A stretch of DNA of 64,000 bases from Paramecium pentaurelia (lineage: Eukaryota; Ciliophora; Oligohymenophorea; Peniculida; Parameciidae), in contig CAJJDO010000037.1 of assembly GCA_905183005.1 (NCBI GenBank), positions 307,140 through 371,139 on the forward strand, in the 5' to 3' direction. Of this stretch, positions 24,432 through 36,465 are shown one piece after another (positions within the stretch are counted from its first letter, which is position 1; every line of letters starts with the position of its first letter). Both the position numbers and the translations under genes were made by a program. The notes under the pieces were generated by a model. The model saw nothing but the letters and a program-made list of their open reading frames with translations, was not told the origin of the DNA and did not search any database.

Positions 24432-27075
24432 ATGATAATTACTATTGGCATATTGATTTTATAATCCATTATATTAGCAATTTATAATGGAGTAACTGAA
24501 TAAACAGATAATTACTATTTGTTAATAGATTTACTATTAATATTTGGATGTTTTGGATAAAAAATATTATTAGTTTTACTTATAGGAAGTGTTTGTCTCT
24601 CAAATGAATTATTAAAGATGGATTAAGATGTAAAAACCATAGTTTATATTAGATATTAGGTTTTTATCTAAGTATGAGATTATTATTAAGTTCATACATT
24701 CTACTTGACACATCTAAAATAATATATTTTGTGTTTTGCCTCTTTTATTTAATTTTTAGGAATCATTATTACTTATAACCAATGTCATATCTAACCGTAT
24801 TTGGATATTTGATCTTGATTATTCGAAGTAATCATTTGAATTAATAATAAAGCTCTATATATAAAGTATAAAACACCAAACATTGAAAAACATTAGATTG
24901 AGTAAATCTTTGATTTCTTTTAAGAATCCCTTCCTATTTCTGTTTGCATCATTCAAGATGAGTGTATGATATGATTTAATGTTAGAATACAAGTTCATGA
25001 CGAATTAATTTAAAATTGATTATCATGGACTTACACCTTAAATTATAAAGAATATTACATCTAAATCAAATAAAGAATGTCTAGCAACTTATTTAAATTA
25101 AAAAAAGTTTTAAAAAAATAGATAATATTAATATCATAGTAAAAAACTATTTGAACATTGTACTCTTGAAACATACTCATCATCATTATAATAAAAAGAA
25201 TAAATTAAAAATTACTTTCCTGTTGATATTGATGTACTAGAAATTATTTGGGAATAGTAGCCAGCTATTATGCTGATTTTCTAATCATAAAATGAAAAAT
25301 AATAATAATAATAAATTTAAGAATTAAAATTGAGAGACTAATATAAAGATGATCTTTTAGTAAGTGTATCACATGATTTCAAGACACCAATAAATGGAAT
25401 TGTTGCTATTGTTTAATATTTAGAATAGTATTTATTATAATAATAATTTATATAGAATAGTTATTGATTAAATGGAAATTAATTATTTAATTATACTTAA
25501 AAAATGGGCTTAATTATTATTGTACATGATCAGTGATATACTAGATTTTTCAAGGATTCAAAAGAATTCCTTAAGATTAACTAATACAACTTTCTATATT
25601 TAAGCCATTGTTTAAGAAATTATTGATTTAGTCTCATTGTAAGCAAATCAGAAAGGCATTATTGTATAAAAGAAGATTACTTTTGGAGATAGATTAATGT
25701 ATTCAGATCCTAATAGAATTAAATAAATATTATTGAATTTATTGAGTAATTCTCTAAAATTTACAGAAAAGGGTAAAATTGATATTGTTGTTGATTATAA
25801 AAATAGTGAAATTGAAAATTAACAAGTTAGACTTATTACAATAAGTGTTTCAGACACTGGAGTAGGAATTCCTGATAATATTAAACCTAAATTATTTTAA
25901 ATGTATGGAACATTTGATTTCACTAATAATGGATCAAATAAACATGGTATAGGATTAGGTTTAGTAATTTGTAAAAAATTAGTAGGATTATTAGGACCAA
26001 CTGATAATATAGAATTGATAAGTCAAGTTGGAATAGGTTCTAAATTTAGTTTTGATGTTTATATTAATAATGATTAAAGAAATTTAACAACTATTACTAA
26101 TTCAAAAGAAATGACAAATTTTTATAAATAAGATACAAAATAATTGTAATATGATTAAAATTCTGCTAATTAATTATTAACATCTTAATTTACAATATTT
26201 AATTAATCTCTTTTAGCACCTTGTATATAAAATTAAAAGAAATTAAATAAAAAAGGTATTTCAACTCTTCAAGATATTTAAGATAGAAAATTATCTAATT
26301 CAATTTATTAATTAAGAAAGATTTAAAGAAAAGAAACATAAAAAAAGTCATAAATTATACATGAAAATCATGGTAATTTTGGCAATTTATGTTTTTTATG
26401 TAGTGTTGAAGATTCTGATCATTCAAAATAAAAAAATATAGAATAATATCTTGAATTTAGTAGTGAAATAATTCATGCAAAATAGATTTAGAAAAATAAT
26501 AAATAAGTTGATAGCTCTATGAATACTCCTCTATATAATATTGATAGTATGGAATCACCTGCTACTTAAAATAGACCACGTAAACCTTTAAAAATAACTG
26601 AATCTATTGATGATATGATGAAAATGCTATTCCCAGAACCATGTACAATTTTAGTTGTAGATGATTCACCTGTAAATGTGATTGCATTTCGATTAATTTT
26701 AACCAAATATGATTTTATTACAGTTGAAGAAGCATATAATGGAGAATAAGCAATTCAAAAAATAAAAATGGGTATGATAAATGATAAAAGATATTAATAT
26801 ATATTTATGGATTTAACAATGCCTATAATGAATGGATATGAAGCTACAGAATAAATTCGATTGTTGGTAATTGACATCATATAATATAATTATAGGAGAA
26901 TAACAATCTAGTTCCAAAAAGCTATATTATTGCATTGACTGGATATGATGATTTAAAAGAAAAAGAGAAATGTTAATAAAAAGGATTTGATGCTTTTGTA
27001 TCAAAACCAATTAAGATTATAGATATAATCTCTGTAATTAATGAAGTAAAGAATTCAAAAGAACCCTAAATTTGA
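24432..27075 (+). CDS. Membrane hybrid histidine kinase with receiver domain
   Basis: 836 aa; introns 24630..24652, 24866..24896, 24964..24985, 25428..25455, 26867..26895. About six hydrophobic segments fill the first 150 residues. A PAS-like linker leads to the phospho-acceptor H-box (SVSHDFKTPINGI), then the ATPase: N-box LLNLLSNSLKFTEKG, G1 VSDTGVGIPDN, G2 HGIGLGLVICKK. A Gln/Ser-rich linker joins a C-terminal receiver domain with VVDDSPVN, phospho-acceptor Asp in FMDLTMPIMNGYEA, and the conserved Lys in SKPIK. All catalytic residues are present, so it should autophosphorylate and pass phosphate to its own receiver. No HPt partner is visible in this window. Confidence 0.93.
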
Positions 27076-27112
27076 ATTTATAATAACTTATTTTTTATAT
27101 TCTAAATTTTTA

Positions 27113-28628
27113 ATGAATTCGCGTGTTGATCATTATTAAAAGACTTTCTAAATCAATAAAAAGAACTTAGAGTAGTTTGTAGAATAATGTAATTGTATGA
27201 ATTATATAGTTTAGAAATGTTGTATGATAATTTTAAATAATTTACAAGTGATGAAGGAGAAGATGAAGATTAAAGTGAGTAAATGTTGTGTTAATATTTT
27301 CTAGTATTTTAGGGTGACAAAATCATATTATATTATAAAGGACAATAATACTTATTCCCATTGAGTATTATGGCATTGTCTTCTTTAGAAAATGTAAATG
27401 AGATATAATATAATAGGTCTTTTCTCTAGAGAATTTTACACAACAAGAGATTGATTCCTTATGTTGTTTATTACCTGAAGCTGATTTACAATTATTCTAA
27501 GATGTGATAGAAGGCAATAAAAATTTTCATTTCGGAAGCCCATTAAATATTTTCCTAATGAAAATGAAAAGTGGATATTTTACCAGAAATAAAGAAATTT
27601 GTGATAAATTAGAACAGAAAATCTCAAAAAATCATTTGAATGAATACTATTCAAATCTATATGACAGTTTTCATAAAGATCAGAACAGAATTTAGAATGC
27701 ACTCTAAAGGAAAAAAAGAATAATATTTTAAAGATCTCCAGCATCAATTTCTGAAGATGATGAAATAAGTAAATAAATGAAATTAGATGATAATGAAGAA
27801 TTAGAAGAGGAAGGGTTTTCAACATAAACATCTCAATCATAATCATCAGCCAATGTTTAATAATATTCCTTATAACCTCAACCTCAAATCCAATAGTAAT
27901 TTATACCATCAGCCTAATCCTTATTTATTATTACTCCTATAACACCATTACCACCATTAACATCAACTTCAGTTGCTACAACAGCAATGACTTTGGCTTT
28001 GATGCAAGCTAAAAAATCAATAAAATAATAGAATAAAAATCAAACATAAAATGTTTAAGAGTCTAATATTCCTAATGGATAAACTAATAGAGAATGGTTA
28101 GAGTTCTATTGGAAATAAGAAAGAGAAAGATATTAAAATCCCCTTCAACCTTATACATTTACTTGCATAGATGGTTCTAAAGTAACAGTTGCACCTGTGG
28201 CTAAGAAATTAATATCAGGATCAAGTTAAAAACCAAGATAACATGAATTACTTAAGAATGAAAGACCTACCTATGTTACTATATTATCTCTTGTAAGAGA
28301 TGCTTCAGCAAGATTGCCAAAAGGATTTGGAACAAGAGCAGATATTGTCAATTTAGTAAGAGACTCTCAATACATAAATGAGAATTTACCAGAAGAAAAA
28401 ATGAGTTCTATAATTTCAGGAGCTTTAGATAGATTACATTAATCTACTGATCCATGTGTTAAATATGATTAAGAAAAAAAAATATGGATGTAATATATTA
28501 TTATAAGAATTTTTAGTTATTTACATCATGATAGAGATTCTTCTTATCCTGAATGGCAGGTGGCTACTCCTGCAAAAAATAATAGTAATAAGAAAAAGGG
28601 TTAATTCAAAGATGATTAAGAAAATTGA
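27113..28628 (+). CDS. NFRKB: NFRKB homologue (INO80 complex subunit G)
   Basis: 476 aa; introns 27175..27209, 27394..27416, 28490..28516. The N-terminal part has the DEUBAD-like helices of NFRKB (TQQEIDSLCCLLPEAD, then NKNFHFGSPLNIF). A disordered Gln/Ser region follows. The C-terminal winged-helix-like domain is clear: WLEFYWKQERERYQNP, RPTYVTILSLVRDA, ARLPKGFGTRADIVNLV, then DPCVKYDQEKKIWIYLH. NFRKB sits in the INO80 chromatin remodeller and in animals regulates the deubiquitinase UCH37. The acidic stretch SDEGEDEDQSEQ near the N-terminus is a local addition. The 35-nt first intron is long for this genome but restores frame. Confidence 0.85.
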
Positions 28629-29030
28629 TATTTTTTTTGTTTGTTTGTATTTAAATAAAGTACAAATGTATAAACTTTCACATCCAAATTTGATCCAAAT
28701 CTCTCTTTCCACTTTGTGGTCTAAGTTTTCTGAATCAACTCTGTTGTGTCAAATTCATTCCATTATGATTTGAGTACCTATTAATAAATATTTACCTGTA
28801 AGCATAATTTATGATCTCATGCCCTTTTTTCTCTTTACTTTACTTTTCTTATCCAACTTTAATTTTTGATTCTATTTCCAATTTTACAATTCATTATTCT
28901 TTAAATTCCATTCATTTTTCCTATTTCAATTTTTCCTTTTTTCTCTTAATCAATTTCAAATTTTCAACATTTCGCCCTTTATGTATTTCTCCCTCTATCT
29001 CTTTTTTATTTGTTCTCTCCTCTAATCGGC

Positions 29031-29879
29031 ATGTCCATGTCTCATGTCTCATGTCTCTTAGCAAAATCAAAGGGTTTTTTATATATCAAACACATCATTG
29101 TGTTGAAGGGACTTAATTGCACATACACAATTCTAAGGCAACCATAAAAATTTATGGGAAGGGACCAATTTTCCATGAATTAATATTCATTGGACACAAA
29201 TTGGATCTCTGGAGGGGCAACGGGCATTAATCACAAATTGTACTGTTCCAATTTGGTTTGGTGGCTCAAGTCGCAACTCATTAAAGGGGGGGCACAACTC
29301 TTAATTGGCTTCTCTTTAATTGGGTCGCACTTTCAAACTCAAATTATTAGTTCATTTCAAGAAGGACACAAGGGAATTCATTATTCCAAAAAGCATCATC
29401 AAATTTATAATAGTGATCTTAAAACAGATTTAAAAAGGCAATTTCGTCAAAGGATAGTTAAGAATTTTATATTAGAAAACAGGGTCTCATTTGGTCTTTA
29501 TTGGGTCTTCAAGAGATTAAGGATGGCACTTCAAATCTTTATTCTAGAATATATAGGGATTCTCAAGTAGTCAAAAAAAGCACTTAAATAACAAATAAGC
29601 ATCTGCATTATTAATATAAAATCTGTCGAAGGCTCTCTAATAGTTTTTTATAAGGAATTATTTTTAATCTTTAAGTAAGGCTCCAAAAACTTGTTAATAA
29701 AAAGAAATATTCTAATTGAATTGGCTCTTAATATATAAGGAAATTGTCTCTTAAGTTTAAAGGAAAATAGTCTTTGCTTTAAGTAATAGAGAAATCTAAG
29801 GACTCAACAAGGTTAACTTGATAAGATAAACATATAAGGGTTGGCATCTGAGATTGGTCCACAATATTTTATCTTGTGA
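29031..29879 (+). CDS. Long orphan ORF, 282 aa, low confidence
   Basis: ATG 29031 to TGA 29877-29879 is open under the ciliate code. The upstream part of the frame, back to about 28815, is also free of TGA. The first 180 codons use almost no TAA/TAG, unlike neighbouring genes, which use them freely. The text has Trp, Gly and His at normal protein frequency (for example CSNLVWWLKSQLIKGGAQ), then becomes Lys/Leu/Gln-rich. No family or domain is recognised. It may be a decayed or foreign gene, or non-coding DNA that is open by chance. Confidence 0.28.
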
Positions 29880-30679
29880 TATGTAGGTCTGTAAATTATA
29901 AGGAAAAGGGCTCTTAGAAAGATTAGTCTGAGTCTGAATTGTTGATCTGGAGTATCAAGTCAATCTGGAAGTAAAGGAATCATTCTGAAAAAGGAAATCT
30001 TATTTCTTAGAAGAGAATGTTGGGGATTCTGAAATAGTCTAGTCTTTTCTCCTTGGTAAAGAAATTTTGCTGTCTTCTATCTTAAGTCTTGTCTAATGGG
30101 GTAGACCACATGGTTCTCAAGAAATATTGATAATTTGGCTCAACTGGAAAAGAACAAAGGTAGAAAACTTCTATGTCTATCTGGATTGTCTCTCTCTCTT
30201 TTAGGTTGATGGATCTCATTTGGCTTCTACATATTTTTCTTTAGTCTTAATCTTATTAAAGTATGTCTCTAGTAAATTGGTCATAGATCTTAGTTCCATA
30301 TTTGTTTCTCAATTTTGGTATCGTTAGAAAGAATTAAATTAAGGGAAAGTTCTTTTGGTTCAACAGGGACTAAAAATCAACAATTTTTTGTCTGATTTTG
30401 TAATAATAAATACTTAAAAACTAAAGTTCTATTCTTCTAAAGCTTTCAATTAATTCTTCTAAAATGTACTACACTGTCAGTGAATCTATTATAGAATCCA
30501 TTACTTGATAAAAATAAAGGATAGATCTTCTTTTGTAAGCAATTATATATTCTAATCTTTTTTCTAAATCTCCTTTCTTTATTTTTCAAAATTTTCATTA
30601 ACATTCAATAATCATTTTCATAAATATCTTTTCTTTGTTTATAATTGTTTTGAGATCTAATTGATATTTATTAATCAAA

Positions 30680-31310
30680 GTCTCCATACATCAGGTGAGG
30701 AATCTAAAATAAGGTTAGTTACTTCAATTAATTAATTCTTCTTTGAATGTAATTAAAATTTTGAAAATTGTTGATAGGGATTTATCTTAGTATTTTATAA
30801 GTTCAACATGAGTATCAAAGCATTTGAACCTAAAATTAATTTATCTACTTCAATTTAATTAAGAAAATCTTTATTTCAGATCTATCTTTTATTTTTAGGT
30901 ATAATTCAAGGGTCTAGATATAACACTTCACTCTAGCGACGTAGCCTAATAATAATCTATCTACGTCAAATATGTAAGATTTTAGATTGTTTATTTATAA
31001 TTTGTAGTTAAGGTTCTTAACTTTTAAAATCTCTAATATTTCTATTAATCTTCTATCTTCTGATTTCTATTGTTTGAATTTATTATATTGTCTTTGATTT
31101 ATCTTTCTTCAAATACAAGTGAGTTTATCCTAAAATTAAGTTAACTACATTCATTTTCATAATCTTTTTGTTCAAAATCTATTAATCTTCCACATGGTAT
31201 TAGTAAATGCAATGAGCACTAGCAACAGATATTGGTAAATTAAAGTTGAAACAGAAACCAAGTTTGGAATCCTAATATAAAGTAATCTACTTGAATGTTT
31301 CATTTGAATA
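30680..31310 (-). pseudogene. Degenerate repeated motif, possibly a decayed repeat protein
   Basis: On the minus strand about five diverged copies of a short motif recur every 120-180 nt: VDYFILGFQ, VVNLILGQT, VDRLLLGYV, VDKLILGSN and VTNLILDSS (roughly 31290, 31140, 30960, 30840 and 30700). They lie in different frames separated by TGA codons. This looks like remains of a repeat-containing protein gene, or a diverged tandem DNA repeat. One copy is bracketed by the inverted repeat GACGTAG/CTACGTC (30938-30967). Confidence 0.3.
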
Positions 31311-31675
31311 AAAATCAGGTATTTTACAAACTCAGTCTTAGTTTCTGTTGGACATCATATCGTACTTAAACATGTAATGAAAACTTCAATTGTTTAAAAT
31401 TCATACATAAAACAACTAATAAAAATTGCAGGATCATAATAGGCAATGATTAAACTTCAATAATTTATGGATTATAATAAATATTAATTTATTAAATCAT
31501 AAAATATCTAAAAAATATACATTTTTTTCGATATCTTATAACATAATCACTTAATACTTAAAATAAAACCTAATTTCATTTCAGTTATAATCATAAAATA
31601 GGCTAAATAAAATAATATAATAAGAAATTAAGTTCCAAATTAAATATTCCAAAAAAGTAAGTTATATCTTATTAG

Positions 31676-31727
31676 TTCCAATGATAGTATTTCTAAATTC
31701 CAATTATAGTATTTCTAAATTCCAATT
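31676..31727. repeat. 22-bp tandem repeat, about 2.4 copies
   Basis: Two adjacent 22-bp units (31676-31697 and 31698-31719) differ at one base and are followed by the first 8 bases of a third. The unit begins TTCCAAT and ends TTTCTAAA. Too short to say more than replication slippage. Confidence 0.7.
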
Positions 31728-33233
31728 CTTATCTTAATTTTCTTATTCTAATTATTAAGGATCTTAATATTTAATTAATATATTCTTAATGATAGTAAAT
31801 CTTTTTTTTATTATTCTACTCTTTTATTATGTAATCTTAATATGTGTGTTTATTAATAATAATTAATATATATTAATTCTTTTTAATAATCTCTCTCTTA
31901 AGAATCTGATTCCTAATACAATAGATAATCTACTAAAAGAAATATGTAAAAGGATTCTAAAAATCCAATTACTTCATATTTTCGATAACAATGTTAGAAT
32001 TATTCTAAAGTTCCAAATATCAAAACAAAATATTTCAATAATTAGGACAATTAAGAATATCATAAAAAACTCTAAAGAAATTTTATTTGTTATTCAAATC
32101 TTATTTTTATAAAAAATGGTGACACTTTAATTAAAACAATTCTATATTTAATGGGAAAAAAACTAAAACTTTTCTAGATTATCAATCTATTTGGAATCAA
32201 GCAAAATTTTCTAAAATTATTAAAGTAATTAGTAAATGTTCCATTTTTTCAATGAAAAGCATTTTCATAATCATATAAAATAATATGGTATACAATAATT
32301 AATAATTTTAGTATTCTAAAGGTATAAAGGGTATTAATAATCTTCTAAAAGAATAATTTGAGAAATAACTAGGTACAATACAAAGATCTTTCTGACATAT
32401 AGAGTATTTTTAAAATTCTTTTTTCAGTTTCACGCATCCAAAAGATTTTTTTCTAAACTCTAAAATGCCAATCTTCTAACACTATACTACTAAACACTTG
32501 TTTCTTTAAAATATATATATTCTTTGTATTTATTTTGAGAAATCCTCTTAGAATCCGAATTAATATTTCAATTTTTAAATTATTATAGGTATATGATAGC
32601 GTTTATAAATGCATCCATATAATTAATATCAAATCTTTTCCAAAATGCACTTTTTGCTATCCTAAAAATTCTTCTTAGTAAGCTACAGTTTTATTCAATT
32701 GAATTTAAATTTAACTAATTTCTTCTTAAATATAAAAGTCAAAAGTTTAAAATTATGGGTTTAATAAATATATTAAAACCGAATTGATCAGTAAAAAATT
32801 TTGACTTACATTTGGTATAAAATATTTTATCATTAAAAATAATTTATCAGTTAATGTGGCTTAACTTCCTTTCAATTTCTAATGCTTAATCTCAAATATT
32901 GAGTTATTTAAATTTTAAAGAATGATAGAAAGTGAATAAGAAAAGTGTTTAGAAAAAAAATGAATTTGTAATTAAAAAGGATGTAAAACTTATATAATAT
33001 ATAATATAAACAAAAAAGTATATTAGTTATTGATTTATGATGTTAAATCTAATGGCTTTCAGTTTTGATAAGAAAATATTAATTAGAAATATCAAATAGA
33101 AATTGGAAAAGATTATTAGGTTTAATTAGCCTCTATTAGTCTTTTATTGAATCTTTCCATCAAATATTGTAAGGATTTCATTTTTTTATCCTTTCATAAA
33201 GAAAATATAATAATTATATAAAAAAGAAAAATT

Positions 33234-33584
33234 ATGTCTAATTTTGAAAAAGAAGATTCTTTTAATAATTTATTGAAAGCAGAAGTAACAAAGCTTGCTC
33301 AAGGAATAATTGATTAAGAATTAAAATAATATTAATATAATAATATAGATGATGCTTAAAGAAAAAGTAATATAATATGTGAAATAATCTTGAACAAATT
33401 AAAAGACTTAAATAATAAACACTTTAAATTCATAGTTAATTGTCTGATAATATAAAAAGCTGATTGTGGTATCAACTTATCAGTTTCATGTTATTGGGAT
33501 AATACAACTGATGGATCTGTAGCAGTAAGACAAGAAAGTGAAAATGCTGTTGGTATAGTAAACATATTTGCTTGTGGAGTATGA
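33234..33584 (+). CDS. Tctex-type dynein light chain (DYNLT family)
   Basis: A single exon of 117 codons giving 116 aa, the normal size of Tctex1 light chains. The conserved C-terminal half is clear: HFKFIVNCLIIQKADCG, SCYWDNTTDGSVAVR, and the final VGIVNIFACGV. These match the dimer-forming beta strands of DYNLT1/TCTEX1 that bind dynein intermediate chain. It could serve cytoplasmic or outer-arm dynein. Some DYNLT proteins also sit in intraflagellar transport dynein. Confidence 0.93.
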
Positions 33585-33689
33585 AGATTGTATAGCTCTT
33601 ACATATTATTATATTAACTATCTAAATATATAAAATATCTTATAAACAAGGAATAAAATGATAAGTTTGAATATATTAAACTTAATATA

Positions 33690-35565
33690 ATGGATTATGA
33701 ATCATTGAAAAAAGTTTTAAGTTCTAATAACACCTATAATGGAGTCAAACAATATGTGGAAGCTGTTTAACAGTAAAGAATGTAATTAAATTGACTATTC
33801 TAAGGGACATTATGAAGGTATGTGCTGATGTAATAATCAATATCCTCAATAATTAACAAGGACCTCATTATCCAAAATTCTTATGTTTGAAAGTATATTA
33901 TAATATATATATATAGTTTATCAATGAATTATTGGAACTACAGGAATATGAATGGATTGAATTGACTCAAAAGAATATATTACCTATTTTAGAAGAATAT
34001 GCAATGTTTAAAAAAGAGAGTTAAGATGATGAACGAGGAAAATAATTATTTCTTTTGTCATCTACTTCTAAAAAAAAGTATGAATAAATGAAAGAATTGG
34101 AATAAGTTGGATAAATTTTTCATCGTTATACATTAGAGAGTATATGGGTATGGAGCAAATGGTTTCCAATTGATACGGTTGTTGGAAAATTGAGTTTGTA
34201 TAAAATTGCTTAAGAGAGACTTTCAATTATGAATGTTAAATTTCCTACTATTTCCTACTTTACATTTGAGAAAGTCATCAATCATTAGCAAATCTAAAGG
34301 GTAACTATAACTATAATGAAATAAGCCACCTAAAGAGTTGTTACAAGAATGTACTTAAATTATTAAGGAACATATATAAGATGGATAAAAAACAGATCTT
34401 ACTTTATTTTAAAGTATTTTAACTAAAACTTATTATACTAATAAAAAACATAATTTATAATCTATTAAGACTTATCCATAAATTTGGAAGGATGCTCTTG
34501 ATTTGATGAAATAGGGTAAATTGGGAATTGAAATTTCAAATAAATTAAAATCAACTTCAATAAATCAAATGGGAAGAAAATTTCTATAAGCTTCTAAAGC
34601 TTTGAGCAAAAGCAGAGGAGCATTTTCAGATTAAATATTTAACTTTACTCAAGTGTTAAGTGAAAAAGAGAAATTATTATCTGAGATTAATGCTCATATA
34701 ATGGAAAAAGAATAAATAAATAATTAATTATATGAAGAAAAGCAAAAAAATCAAGAATTAAAATAAGAAATAGAAAGATTAAAATAATAAATAAATTAAA
34801 AACAAATCTTAAATAATTAATAGAATACAAGTCAATTTAATTAAAATAATACTATTTCTTAGTAGGAAAGTCTTAAAGAATAAGATAAATTAATTTAAAA
34901 AAGAGACTTAGAAATTAAAAGATTATAAGAATTAAATTAGCATTATGAAGATGTTATTAAATAATTAAAAAATAATATTAATCATCTTTAAAATGTACAT
35001 GATTTAAGGGATATGGAAGTATTTAAATTATAATAATAAAAAATTAATTTAGAATTAAAATGCGAAGAAGTTTAAAATTAATTAATTACTGCTTAATAAT
35101 AAATAAAAAGATAATGTGAAAATATTAAATAATTATAATAGCAATTAAATTAATTAAATGAATAAAGTCTCATTAATTATGAAAAACAATCAAATTAAAT
35201 TTAAAAGTTATTGAATGATTATGCAGCATTAGGATAGAATAATCAATTATTAAAAGATTAAAATGAAAACCATAAACTTGAAATTGAATTACATAAAAAT
35301 AAAATAGAAAACTTAAAAGAATGTCTTTTAAAATTATCTAAACAATAAGAATAAGTTTAATAAGTTCCATCATTAAAACTTGGCTGTAATTTATTTTATT
35401 TAATTAGAAATTTCTTATAATAAACTTGAAAAACCTAATTCTTCTTATAATGCTCACTCTTAAACTAATTATGAATAATTTTATCTAAAAAATTCAACTT
35501 TATAAAATCAAAATGTTGAATTTAAGTAACTTAATAGAACATAAATGAATTAAAATAAATTTTGA
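33690..35565 (+). CDS. Coiled-coil protein with VHS-like helical N-terminus, 593 aa
   Basis: Introns 33782..33804, 33893..33916, 34301..34325 and 35386..35407 leave exactly 594 codons. The first 110 residues are helical (KVCADVIINILNN.., PHYPKFLCLKFINELLEL), recalling the repeat helices of VHS/ENTH or armadillo folds; I cannot choose. Residues about 330-530 form a long Gln/Lys/Glu-rich coiled coil with regular Leu spacing. A membrane-traffic adaptor or scaffold role is possible by analogy only. It begins 105 nt after the dynein light chain stop. Confidence 0.78.
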
Positions 35566-35717
35566 TAATATTTATTATAAGAATATTATTATTGGACACC
35601 AACTTTATTTATAACATCATGGGTACTTCATTACTTACCATCTCCTTCTTTTCCTTGATTCTCTTCTTCAATAGGGTTTTTTTCTTCTTTTTTTTCGTCA
35701 ATAATGCTAAACAGAAT

Positions 35718-36421
35718 TCAACTTTAAAAGTACGAGCCGGCAGAAGACTCTGAATGTTATGAGTCTTTTGAAGAGCCTCTTGATGAGGACTTTGATTTCC
35801 TTTTTGTACTCTTCTTCTTATTCTTTATCTTTCTACTTGATGAACTACTTGATGAGGAATCTGAACTGGATGAGCTCTTCTTTTTTTTATGTTTCTTCTT
35901 ATGTTTTCTTCTAGACTCACTAAAAATTATTATGTTTAATTCTTTACCTACTAGAGCTAGATGAACTAGATGATGATGATCTATGTCTACAGTTTTTAGC
36001 GCTAATAAAATGGTAAATGAATTAAATAATAAATATATTGTATTCTATATATAAAGAGTGATTGCTATAGTAAAACTTACAAATGTCCAGATCGACCGCA
36101 TGAATAACATAGGCCATTATTTTTGCTCGGCTTATTTCCACGAGCCATCTCGACCTATAACACAGATCCTTTTACTTCTTCCTTATTCATTTTTTTAACA
36201 GCTTTCTCTGCATCTTCTGAGTCTTTAAATTCCTACAATTAATTCATTATATGTACAATGAAACAATATTTCCCTTTCCAAGCAAATTCTTCAATTTTAC
36301 CAAATTTTTTGAATAGCTTTTTAATATCATGTTGATCTTCTTTAAGAGAATATCCTGTAACATATACTCTTTTTTTATTCTTCTTTGGTGATTGTGACCT
36401 TGATGAACTTGAAGAAGACAT
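35718..36421 (-). CDS. SR-type splicing factor: RRM, CCHC zinc knuckle, RS tail
   Basis: 190 aa; introns 35920..35947, 36002..36080 (79 nt) and 36233..36256. After a Ser-rich start (MSSSSSSRSQSPKKNKK) comes one RRM with RNP2 RVYVTG and RNP1 GKYCFIEF. Then a zinc knuckle CYSCGRSGHFAKNC, then a Ser/Arg/Lys tail with RS-like clusters. This order (RRM, single zinc knuckle, RS) is that of SRSF7/9G8 and plant RSZ proteins, which bind exonic enhancers and help export mRNA. The last intron-flanked exon boundary falls inside the knuckle. Its own 79-nt intron is a candidate for self-regulation. Confidence 0.88.
36002..36080 (-). other. 79-nt intron, about three times the genome norm
   Basis: Removing 36002..36080 joins CAT TT to C GCT, restoring the zinc knuckle (GHFAKNC) and the whole reading frame. 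Internal AG sites at 16 and 36 nt from the 5' splice site would give shorter introns but destroy the knuckle. Every other well-supported intron here is 22-35 nt. Confidence 0.75.
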
Positions 36422-36465
36422 TTTATTTTAAATAAAGGATACTTTTTTTAATATAATTTTTATAC

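Larger units (their letters stand above)
28629..33233. other. 4.6-kb orphan region without confident gene
   Basis: The longest stretch in the window without an identifiable gene. From 28.8 to about 31.4 kb the composition changes: pyrimidine-rich at 28.81-29.03 kb, then more G than elsewhere, including a run of seven G near 29286. A 282-codon ciliate-code frame (29031..29879) and a minus-strand repeated motif (30.68-31.31 kb) are listed separately. From 31.45 to 33.2 kb I see only AT-rich spacer, a short tandem repeat at 31676, and the dynein light chain promoter. Confidence 0.5.

Noticed and set aside
27580..27846. Minus-strand 88-aa frame
   Set aside because: It is the antisense shadow of the NFRKB homologue, which is strongly supported on the plus strand.
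28528..28773. Plus- and minus-strand standard-code frames at 28.5-28.8 kb
   Set aside because: They overlap the last exon and 3' end of the NFRKB homologue in wrong frames.
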